The notes under the pieces were generated by a model. That model did no database searches. It saw only the letters and a program-made list of their open reading frames with translations, and was not told where the DNA came from. Below are positions 1 to 5,950 of a stretch of DNA of 10,994 nt, piece after piece. Positions within the stretch are counted from its first letter, which is position 1. Each line of letters opens with the position of its first letter. The stretch is taken from contig CAZFAA010000062.1 in the NCBI GenBank assembly GCA_964516605.1, positions 1 to 10,994 of the forward strand. The letters are read 5' to 3'. The position numbers were made by a program, and so were the translations under genes. The stretch comes from GCA-2732805 sp964516605 (GTDB taxonomy: Bacteria > Pseudomonadota > Gammaproteobacteria > Coxiellales > Coxiellaceae).

Positions 1-2
1 GT

Positions 3-2081
3 GAATTTATTTTGAAATTTTTGAAAGAAGAGAAAAAGACTTTTTCGTTAGCACAACTGATTCAAGCTTTTGAGCTCAAAACAGCAGATGAAGAAGAGGG
101 TTTGCGTCGTCGCTTGCGTGCGATGGAGCGTGATGGCCAGCTGATGCTCAATCGCCGTGGTTTATACGCCGTAGTCGAGGAGATGGAATTGTTGTCGGGA
201 CGTGTTCAGACGCATCGCGATGGATTTGGTTTTTTTATTCCCGATGATGGCTCTGACGATATTTTTTTGCCAGCGCGTCAGGTGCGCGAAGTATTTACAG
301 ATGATCGTGTGCTGGTGCGTGTCACAGGGTCCAATAGTCGTGGCCGCAGTGAGGGTGTTATAGTCCAAGTGTTGGAACGCAATACGCATCAAGTAGTTGG
401 GCGCTTTTTTGAAGATGGGGGCTTAGCATTTGTAAGTCCAGACAGCAAAAGCATTACGCAAGATGTGATTATTCCAACTGGTAAGAGTGGCGGTGCTCAG
501 TCCGGTCAGTTTGTTGTGGCGCAAATTACCAGTCAACCGACTAAACGACGCCAAGCGATGGGGCAGGTGATTGATATTTTAGGTGATACGATTACGCCCG
601 GTCTTGAGATTGAGTTAGCGTTGCGTTCGCACGAAATACCGTTTGAATGGCCTCAAGAGGTGCTGGAAGAAGTCAATGAAATGCCAGACCATGTGTTGGA
701 ATCCGATCTGATAGGGCGCCGGGATTTGCGCGAGTTGTATTTTGTGACGATAGATGGTGAAGATGCTAAAGATTTTGATGACGCGATTTATTGTGAATCT
801 AACCAACAGGGTTGGACCTTATATGTGGCGATCGCTGATGTGAGCGCGTATGTTGATGTAGGCACACCATTAGATATTGAGGCGGTTGCTCGGGGTAATT
901 CTGTGTATTTTCCATCAAAAGTTATTCCCATGTTACCCGAAAAATTATCCAATGGCTTGTGTTCATTGAAGCCGAATGTCGATCGTTTGGCAATGGTATG
1001 TGAGATGCATGTCAATGCAGAAGGCCAGCGGCAGGATTACACATTTTACCCTGCTGTTATTCATTCGCATGCGCGCTTGACGTATACGTTTGTAGCCGAT
1101 GCCTTAGATAGCGATCATGCGTCCGATCCGGAATTGTTAAAGCATTTGAAGGACTTTAAGGGCTTATTTGATAAATTATTTGCATGCCGTCAGCACCGCG
1201 GTGCCATTGAATTTGAGACAACTGAAACGCAAATCGTGTTCGATGAGCATGGTAAAATCAGTAAAATTATTCCGCGTGCGCGCAATATCGCTCACCGTAT
1301 GATCGAAGAAGCGATGTTACTGGCTAATGTATCGGCTGCAGATTATCTGGAAAGCAATGCTATTACAGCCTTATACCGTAATCATGAACGGCCTGAAGAA
1401 TCAAAACTGTTGGCGCTACGTGATTTTTTAAAAGCATTTGGGTTGCACTTACCCGGAGGTAATGAGCCAGATCCCGCTCATTATGCTGAATTAATTGAGC
1501 AAGTCAGTCGGCGCCCTGATGCGCATTTATTGCAAACAGTGCTGCTGCGCTCGATGCGCCAGGCTAATTATGCACCAGAAAACAAAGGCCATTTTGGATT
1601 GGCGTATGAATCATATACCCACTTTACTTCACCCATTCGCCGTTACCCTGATTTATTGGTGCACCGCGCGATTAAGCATCTTTTATCGAAGAAAAAAGTA
1701 GAGAAATTTATTTATGATGTCGAAATGATGGAAGATATCAGTGCGCATTGTTCCCTTACAGAAAGGCGCGCTGATTTAGCTACACGTGATGCAACCGATT
1801 GGCTCAAATGCGAATTTATGCAGGATAAAGTAGGGCAAGAATTTGAGGGTATGATCACGGATGTCACCAGTTTTGGTGTGTTTGTTGAATTAAAAGATAT
1901 TTATGTTCAAGGCCTGGTGCACATTACGGCTTTAAAAAATGATTATTACCATTACGATGCGACGCATCATGTGTTGCGCGGTAAAAGTTCTGGAAAATGT
2001 TATCAGCTCGGCGATAGATTGAAAATTATGGTGGCGCGTGTTGATTTGGATCGGCGCCAGATTGATTTTGATTTGGTTTGA
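3..2081 (+). CDS. rnr: RNase R, 3'-5' exoribonuclease (5'-truncated by window edge)
   Basis: RNase R processively degrades structured RNA from the 3' end in the cytoplasm and takes part in rRNA quality control, mRNA decay and trans-translation. The frame is open to the left edge: codons at 3-11 read EFI, continuing into LKFLKEE, which aligns without gaps to E. coli residues 22 onward (REFILEHL). The TTG at 12 is therefore not the start and about 21 codons are missing. Counting from 12, the order is a winged-helix segment (about 1-55, LRRRLRAMERDGQL), two cold-shock domains (about 58-190), the RNB domain (about 225-560) and an S1 domain (about 605-685, GVFVELKDIYVQGLVH). The Mg-binding aspartates are D248, D254, D256 and D257 in DGEDAKDFDDA, equivalent to E. 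coli D272, D278, D280 and D281. The protein stops straight after S1 (IDFDLV), so the roughly 80-90-residue lysine-rich tail of E. coli RNase R is absent. Its stop lies 3 nt from that of the convergent gene. Confidence 0.95.
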   Translation, partial: EFILKFLKEEKKTFSLAQLIQAFELKTADEEEGLRRRLRAMERDGQLMLNRRGLYAVVEEMELLSGRVQTHRDGFGFFIPDDGSDDIFLPARQVREVFTDDRVLVRVTGSNSRGRSEGVIVQVLERNTHQVVGRFFEDGGLAFVSPDSKSITQDVIIPTGKSGGAQSGQFVVAQITSQPTKRRQAMGQVIDILGDTITPGLEIELALRSHEIPFEWPQEVLEEVNEMPDHVLESDLIGRRDLRELYFVTIDGEDAKDFDDAIYCESNQQGWTLYVAIADVSAYVDVGTPLDIEAVARGNSVYFPSKVIPMLPEKLSNGLCSLKPNVDRLAMVCEMHVNAEGQRQDYTFYPAVIHSHARLTYTFVADALDSDHASDPELLKHLKDFKGLFDKLFACRQHRGAIEFETTETQIVFDEHGKISKIIPRARNIAHRMIEEAMLLANVSAADYLESNAITALYRNHERPEESKLLALRDFLKAFGLHLPGGNEPDPAHYAELIEQVSRRPDAHLLQTVLLRSMRQANYAPENKGHFGLAYESYTHFTSPIRRYPDLLVHRAIKHLLSKKKVEKFIYDVEMMEDISAHCSLTERRADLATRDATDWLKCEFMQDKVGQEFEGMITDVTSFGVFVELKDIYVQGLVHITALKNDYYHYDATHHVLRGKSSGKCYQLGDRLKIMVARVDLDRRQIDFDLV

Positions 2082-2084
2082 TTT

Positions 2085-2756
2085 TCAAGGATTAGGCGTT
2101 GTATCTGGCGCAGTCGTAGCCGATTCGACTAATCCTTGTAATGTGCTGACATCTAATTCAGAAGATGCCCGCTCAGTTGTTGTTGCTGTAGGTTCTCTGC
2201 GATCAAGGCCTGCATCAGTACTATTTTGTTCTTCTTGTGTCGCAGCGTCGTCTTCACCTGCTACATTTTCTAGCTCGTCATCAATTTCGCGTGAGGAGGC
2301 AGGCACTGGAATCGCTGCCGGCTTTGGGCTTTTGCTAAAAACTCTACCTATCGCGTCCACTGTAGCTTTACTTCCTCTAACGAGGAATTCGGCGAGTTGA
2401 TCTGTTTCACCTGCTGCTATTTTTTCTGCGCTCAGTCTAAGAGCGCTTTCTACAAGGCCTTGAAGTGCAGGTTTTTCTGGTTTTTTGGATTTTTCTGCTT
2501 TTTTCTTGGTGTCATCATCATCGTCTGTTGCGGCAGGTTTAGGTTTGGGGGTTGCTGCCTTCTCTGTTTTGGTTGAGGCATTTTCTGCGGCCTTTTGTTT
2601 GGCATCTTTATCATCATCTAATACGGCGGAGGGACCTGCAGGCGTTGGGACTGCGGTAGGCGCAGCGGCAGTAGCTGCCGCAGCTGTAGCATTTCTAGTG
2701 CTATCCGCTACGAGCGTTTGCAGTGCTTCTGTATTAGATGTGTTATCGCCTGGCAT
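2085..2756 (-). CDS. Low-complexity hypothetical protein with three LQxLVxS repeats
   Basis: I do not recognise this 223-residue protein. It is rich in Ala, Lys, Pro, Thr, Asp and Glu. Residues 24-95 are Ala/Pro- then Lys/Asp-rich (including a run of five Asp at 78-82), 97-140 could form amphipathic helices, and 150-223 is acidic and probably disordered. There is no signal peptide or membrane segment. A short motif occurs three times: ALQTLVADST at 11-20, ALQGLVESA at 97-105 and TLQGLVESA at 205-213. Copies 2 and 3 encode LQGLVESA with different synonymous codons at most positions, which supports this strand and frame as the coded one. ATG is at 2756, with a weak GAGAA about 8 nt upstream. 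It lies 70 nt downstream of trhP on the same strand and could be cotranscribed. A linker, scaffold or secreted-effector role is possible but nothing in the sequence proves it. Confidence 0.72.
   Translation of the reverse strand: MPGDNTSNTEALQTLVADSTRNATAAAATAAAPTAVPTPAGPSAVLDDDKDAKQKAAENASTKTEKAATPKPKPAATDDDDDTKKKAEKSKKPEKPALQGLVESALRLSAEKIAAGETDQLAEFLVRGSKATVDAIGRVFSKSPKPAAIPVPASSREIDDELENVAGEDDAATQEEQNSTDAGLDRREPTATTTERASSELDVSTLQGLVESATTAPDTTPNP
2118..2144 (-). repeat. LQxLVxS repeat, copy 3
   Basis: Encodes TLQGLVESA (residues 205-213 of the 223-residue protein), near its C-terminus. The eight residues LQGLVESA match copy 2 exactly, but five of the eight codons differ synonymously (for example TTA/CTT for Leu and TCG/AGC for Ser). 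Confidence 0.75.
2442..2468 (-). repeat. LQxLVxS repeat, copy 2
   Basis: Encodes ALQGLVESA (residues 97-105) at the start of the only segment of this protein that looks able to fold into helices (about 97-140). It follows directly on the Lys/Asp/Pro-rich stretch. Confidence 0.75.
2697..2726 (-). repeat. LQxLVxS repeat, copy 1 (diverged)
   Basis: Encodes ALQTLVADST (residues 11-20), the N-terminal and most diverged copy. It keeps Leu-Gln, Leu-Val and the final Ser of the motif. Confidence 0.6.
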
Positions 2757-2779
2757 GAGTTATTCTCGAGTCTGATTGG

Positions 2780-2803
2780 TGATGGGTTAATCCTAGCCCA
2801 TCA
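2780..2803. other. Perfect inverted repeat / short hairpin between trhP and the 223-residue gene
   Basis: TGATGGGTTA and TAGCCCATCA flank a 4-nt loop, giving ten pairs including one G-T wobble. It lies 23 nt after the trhP stop and 24 nt before the next ATG on the minus strand. No T-run follows the stem on either strand, so it is not a standard intrinsic terminator. It could be an operator, an mRNA processing or stability hairpin, or a weak attenuator for the downstream gene. Confidence 0.5.
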
Positions 2804-2826
2804 ACCTTAAAGAAAAGTTAAAGACT

Positions 2827-4146
2827 CTATAAATCGCGAATAAGTAGGCCCATTTCGGGTGACTTAAGCTCGCCGACAGGGATTTTGACGATATGACCAC
2901 TGCCAGGAGCGGACTCCATGGCTTGTCCATACTGATTTTCGATATGTTCTAATTGGATGGACTTGTTGCCGTTTGGCTGCATGATTTCAATGCGATCACC
3001 GACTAAGAACTTATTTTTAACAATAATTTCGGCCATGCCAGTTGCTGGATTGTAATCCGAGATTTCACCGACAAATTTTTGTTTAGTGGCTAGCGAATTA
3101 CCTTGCTCGTAGTTTTGATATTCATCGTGCACATGACGGCGGTAAAGGCCTTCGGTGTAACCACGATTAGCAAGCCCCTCAAGCGCATCCATCAGGCGGA
3201 TATCAAAGGGTTTGCCGGCCACCGCATCGTCGATAGCTTGGCGGTAGAGCTGGGCTGTTCGTGCAACGTAGAAGAATGATTTGGTACGCCCTTCAATTTT
3301 AAGGCAATCTATACCCATTTGAACAAACTTCTCAACATGGTGGATGGCGCGCAAATCTTTTGAGTTCAAGATATGGGTACCATGCTCATCTTCTTGAACG
3401 ATCATTTCACGGTTGGTTTTACCGTGCTCTTGAATCACAAATGTTTTGTCTGTTGTAGGGCCGTGGCCTAAGGTGGGCTCATTTTTATCATGGCAACAGG
3501 CTTTTTCTTCGGGTTTGGTGACATTACCCCATTCGTCTTCTTTAACTTCTTTGACATCGTAATTCCAGCGGCAGGCATTGGTGCAGGTGCCTTGGTTGGC
3601 ATCGCGGTGATTAATATAACCAGATAATAAACAGCGCCCGGAATACGCCATGCACAGTGCACCGTGTACAAAAATCTCAAGTTCGATATCAGGCGATTCA
3701 TTGCGCATGTCTTCGAGTTCACGTATTGACAGCTCGCGCGACAAGATAATGCGTGAAATACCTATTTTCTGCCAAAATTTAACCGTGGCAAAATTGACTG
3801 TATTACTCTGTACAGACAAATGGATTTCTTGATTGGGCCAGCGTTCGCGCACCATCATAATCAAGCCCGGATCAGCCATAATAATTGCGTCAGGACCTGC
3901 TTCAATTATAGGTTCTAAATCTTTGATATAAGTGCGAACTTTTTCATTATGCGGGGAAATATTACTGGCTAAATAAAAGCGCTTACCGAGGTTATGTGCT
4001 TCTTGAATACTCTCAGCGATATTATCGTTAGTGAACTCATTTTCACGTACACGTAAGCTGTAGCGTGGCTGCCCAGCATACACGGCATCTGCGCCATAGG
4101 CATAGGCAAAGAGAATGTCTTTAAGAGTACCGGATGTTGAAAACAA
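2827..4146 (-). CDS. trhP: tRNA 5-hydroxyuridine modification protein TrhP (YegQ), peptidase U32 family; damaged start
   Basis: TrhP carries out the prephenate-dependent hydroxylation of U34 in tRNAs, giving ho5U, the precursor of cmo5U/mcmo5U made by CmoA and CmoB. Despite the U32 name it is not a peptidase in this role. The family signature is intact: EIFVHGALCMAYSGRCLLSG at 157-176. C165, C172, C188 and C192 are the likely Fe-S ligands, in the same place as in E. coli YegQ. The barrel start (AYGADAVYAGQPRYSLR) and the C-terminal barrel-like domain are present; 439 residues against about 453 in E. coli. The N-terminus is abnormal. The only usable start in frame is TTG at 4146, directly after a TAA (4149-4147). 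Upstream the frame reads ATG-Leu-Lys-Glu-Pro-TAA, and the expected PELLSPAG reads P-stop-LFSTSG. The next Met is residue 90, so no ATG rescues the domain. A region rich in Cys and Lys at 199-222 (KACCHDKNE) differs from E. coli. The identity is secure; whether the gene is functional is open. Confidence 0.88.
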   Translation of the reverse strand: MFSTSGTLKDILFAYAYGADAVYAGQPRYSLRVRENEFTNDNIAESIQEAHNLGKRFYLASNISPHNEKVRTYIKDLEPIIEAGPDAIIMADPGLIMMVRERWPNQEIHLSVQSNTVNFATVKFWQKIGISRIILSRELSIRELEDMRNESPDIELEIFVHGALCMAYSGRCLLSGYINHRDANQGTCTNACRWNYDVKEVKEDEWGNVTKPEEKACCHDKNEPTLGHGPTTDKTFVIQEHGKTNREMIVQEDEHGTHILNSKDLRAIHHVEKFVQMGIDCLKIEGRTKSFFYVARTAQLYRQAIDDAVAGKPFDIRLMDALEGLANRGYTEGLYRRHVHDEYQNYEQGNSLATKQKFVGEISDYNPATGMAEIIVKNKFLVGDRIEIMQPNGNKSIQLEHIENQYGQAMESAPGSGHIVKIPVGELKSPEMGLLIRDL

Positions 4147-4164
4147 TTAAGGTTCTTTTAACAT
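4147..4164 (-). other. Five-codon ATG frame ending in TAA, abutting the trhP TTG start
   Basis: On the minus strand, ATG at 4164 reads Met-Leu-Lys-Glu-Pro and stops at TAA (4149-4147), with TTG of the long frame following immediately. It is in the same frame as trhP and in register with the family N-terminus (Pro-Glu-Leu-Leu-Ser-Pro-Ala-Gly), so the TAA replaces the conserved Glu. It is either the original start cut off by a nonsense change or a tiny upstream frame that feeds reinitiation at TTG. Confidence 0.7.
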
Positions 4165-4191
4165 GATGTACTAAATGCTCTAAAAGGATGC

Positions 4192-4219
4192 AGTATATCA
4201 GAGTTAAGTCGGGATACAA
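4192..4219 (-). promoter_or_regulatory. Candidate sigma70-type promoter for trhP
   Basis: On the minus strand there is TTGTAT (4219-4214), a 16-nt spacer and TATACT (4197-4192). The -10 box matches five of six consensus bases, while the -35 keeps only TTG. Initiation about 7 nt further on would give a leader of about 20 nt to the ATG at 4164, or about 40 nt to the TTG at 4146. Confidence 0.4.
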
Positions 4220-4235
4220 CACGTCATGCGGATTT

Positions 4236-4265
4236 AAGACTTCTTTAACTAAAAGGTAGTATATT
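4236..4265 (+). promoter_or_regulatory. Candidate promoter for the 191-residue gene
   Basis: TATATT at 4260-4265 is a good -10 box. A weak -35 (AAGACT, 4236-4241) lies 18 nt upstream. Transcription starting near 4272 would give a leader of about 26 nt before the ATG at 4298. Together with the opposite promoter it makes this 151-nt region a divergent regulatory segment. Confidence 0.35.
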
Positions 4266-4297
4266 ACACTTCGATTGTAATTGCTTTTGGAAACGAT

Positions 4298-4873
4298 ATG
4301 CGTCGAACTGTAACGAGTAAAGATGAATTCAAAGTGGGATTTGCAAAGAAAATGAAATTGTACGGCACACAATTATCCCCTGTATGTACATCAAATGATA
4401 TCGATAAACTGCTTAGCATGCCCGATTGGCGGCAGCGCTGTGCTGAATTGCTCAACTATTGTGATGAGTTATTGGGGTTCTACTTTTGTCCGGAAACACA
4501 AGCATATCATCGGATTGAAACACCCAGTTTAACGTTGGATCAGCTCATTAGCTTAGCCGTAGAAGAAAAGCCGAGTAAGCAACCTGTGCTACCTGTTCCG
4601 CCTACTCCACTGCAACAATATTATTTAAATTATCTTGGGACTTATGCGCATCGTCTATATAAAAAATGGGTGCTTAGCTTAAAATCTGGGCTGAGTCCGG
4701 AAGATCAGGACTCAAGTCGTACTGGGGAAGCAATATCCCGAGACCTTCACACGCGACAGGGTTCCAAGCAAGCAGGTAAGAAGTCTGGGGGGTCTGGTGG
4801 GGCTAGCATTTTCAGCGTTAAATTAGATAATAACCAGCCATCTACTAAACAGCTTCCTCAGTTGTCTTCCTGA
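4298..4873 (+). CDS. Hypothetical protein, 191 residues, disordered C-terminus
   Basis: I do not recognise this protein. ATG at 4298 has a GGAAA 4 nt upstream, a good ribosome-binding site, and a candidate promoter before it. Residues 1-92 look folded and mostly helical, with a small cluster of Cys and aromatic residues (C48, C55, C64; GFYFCPETQAYHRIE). Residues 93-105 form a Pro-rich linker (PVLPVPPTPLQ). Residues 106-130 are a Tyr-rich helix (QQYYLNYLGTYAHRLYKKW). Residues 131-191 are polar and probably disordered, with Gly/Ser/Lys/Gln runs (KKSGGSGGAS). There is no signal peptide or membrane helix. Its last 29 nt overlap the 3' end of queG on the other strand. It sits between conserved genes as a likely lineage-specific insertion. 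A cytoplasmic adaptor or a secreted effector are both possible. Confidence 0.7.
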   Translation: MRRTVTSKDEFKVGFAKKMKLYGTQLSPVCTSNDIDKLLSMPDWRQRCAELLNYCDELLGFYFCPETQAYHRIETPSLTLDQLISLAVEEKPSKQPVLPVPPTPLQQYYLNYLGTYAHRLYKKWVLSLKSGLSPEDQDSSRTGEAISRDLHTRQGSKQAGKKSGGSGGASIFSVKLDNNQPSTKQLPQLSS

Positions 4874-5894
4874 GCGCCCAATCAATATGTTCTTTCGCAA
4901 TGCTATCCGCAACTGCGTATTGTGCTTTGAGTGCCGCCTCATGGCGTGGGTGGTAGGCTGCATTACCAAGCCCGATCGCTAAATTACGCAGCCATCCTTG
5001 GTAGCCAGCACGCCGCAATGCTGAGCCTTCGGTTTTTTGCAGATAGGTTTTTTCATCCCAGCTAAATAATTCCAGCAGAGTGCTCGAATCCAATTGATGC
5101 CGTGGTAAAAAAGCTTGTTCTTTAGCTGCTTTGGCGAATTTATTCCACGGACAAATGAGCTGACAATCATCACAACCGAACACACGATTCCCCATCTTTT
5201 CGCGTATTTCAACGGGTATTATGCCTTTGTGTTCGATGGTCCAATACGAAATGCAGCGTCGACTGTCGAGCTGATAGGGCGCGCGAATGGCGGCGGTAGG
5301 GCAAATATCGATGCAGGCAGTGCAGCTACCGCAATGATCTTCCGCCGGCGCATCAATGGGTAAATCCAATGAGGTATACAGTACACCCAGAAAAAAATAA
5401 GAACCCGCTTTGCGATTAATGATTAAAGTGTTTTTACCCTGCCAACCAAGGCCTGCTTGAGCAGCCAATGGTTTTTCATAAACAGGTGCGCTATCAGCAA
5501 AAGGCCGCCATACAAAGGGTCCTATTTTTTCCTCGATACGTTGCGCCAGCTTTTTTAAACGTTTACGCATTAAGCGATGGTAATCGCGACCTAGTGCATA
5601 ACGAGCGATATATGCCTGATTTTTATCGCGCAACGTTTCAATAATTTTAGTGTCGGCGGGTAGGTAATCCATGCGTACAATGATAATCGACTTAGTGTTC
5701 TTAACGAGATTTTCTGGATTTGAACGTAATTCATTATTTTTATTAAGGTAATCCATTCCAGCATGATATTTTTTTTTGATCATGGCGCTATAGCGTTGAG
5801 TTATTGTCCCAAGCTTCGTATTTGTTACGGAAATATCTTGAAAACCAAGATCTAATGCTTGCTGCTTTATGTAATGATACAGATCGTTTTGCAT
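4845..5894 (-). CDS. queG: Epoxyqueuosine reductase QueG
   Basis: QueG reduces epoxyqueuosine to queuosine at G34 of tRNAs for Asp, Asn, His and Tyr, using a cobalamin cofactor and two [4Fe-4S] clusters in the cytoplasm. The 349 residues show GRDYHRLMRKRLKKL (102-116), then RPFADSAPVYEKPLA (130-144) with the catalytic Asp at D134, the same number as in E. coli. GLGWQGKNTLIINRKAGSYFFLG follows. Ferredoxin-like cysteines are C188, C191, C194 and C198 (CGSCTACIDICP), C214, and C241, C244 and C248 (CDDCQLICPWN). A C-terminal HEAT-like part (GSALRRAGYQGWLRNLAIGLGN, then EHIDWAL) completes it. The protein is about 30 residues shorter than E. coli QueG at the C-terminus. The start at 5894 matches the family N-terminus, but no Shine-Dalgarno sequence precedes it. 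It is divergent from nnr, as in E. coli. Confidence 0.96.
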   Translation of the reverse strand: MQNDLYHYIKQQALDLGFQDISVTNTKLGTITQRYSAMIKKKYHAGMDYLNKNNELRSNPENLVKNTKSIIIVRMDYLPADTKIIETLRDKNQAYIARYALGRDYHRLMRKRLKKLAQRIEEKIGPFVWRPFADSAPVYEKPLAAQAGLGWQGKNTLIINRKAGSYFFLGVLYTSLDLPIDAPAEDHCGSCTACIDICPTAAIRAPYQLDSRRCISYWTIEHKGIIPVEIREKMGNRVFGCDDCQLICPWNKFAKAAKEQAFLPRHQLDSSTLLELFSWDEKTYLQKTEGSALRRAGYQGWLRNLAIGLGNAAYHPRHEAALKAQYAVADSIAKEHIDWALRKTTEEAV

Positions 5895-5900
5895 GGTGCG

Positions 5901-5929
5901 ATTGTAACTGATTTTTAGGGTAGTGGAAT
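5901..5929 (-). promoter_or_regulatory. Candidate queG promoter, possibly giving a leaderless mRNA
   Basis: On the minus strand TACAAT (5906-5901), five of six to consensus, lies only 6 nt before the queG ATG. A poor -35 (ATTCCA, 5929-5924) lies 17 nt upstream. Initiation at the usual distance would fall on or next to the A of the start codon, in line with the missing ribosome-binding site. Confidence 0.3.
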
Positions 5930-5950
5930 AGTTGGCGTGGGGTTGCTAAA

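Noticed and set aside
12..14. TTG as the start of rnr
   Set aside because: The frame is open to the window edge, and residues before it (EFI) match E. coli RNase R residues 22-24, so the start lies outside the window.
2082..2132. Arg-rich 16-codon extension after the rnr stop, suggesting a read-through basic tail
   Set aside because: It is short, Arg- rather than Lys-rich, and simply the antisense of the repeat-coding end of the neighbour gene. There is no sign that it is translated.
2038..2775. Two plus-strand open frames (2038-2400 and 2485-2775) over the 223-residue gene
   Set aside because: They are Ser/Val/Ala-rich mirror frames of the biased minus-strand gene, have no ribosome-binding site, and one begins inside rnr. 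Synonymous change between repeat copies supports the minus frame.
3468..3722. 84-residue minus frame inside trhP
   Set aside because: It is an alternate frame within the well-supported trhP coding region and has no homology signal I can see.
4154..4187. Weak inverted repeat (CTTTTA/TAAAAG) around the trhP ATG as a translation-control hairpin
   Set aside because: Only six AT-rich pairs with a 20-nt loop; too weak to claim.
4121..4455. Minus-strand open frames of 83 and 63 residues across the trhP/191-residue gene promoter region
   Set aside because: They cross the divergent promoters and the start of the plus-strand gene, and show no ribosome-binding site and no recognisable protein features.
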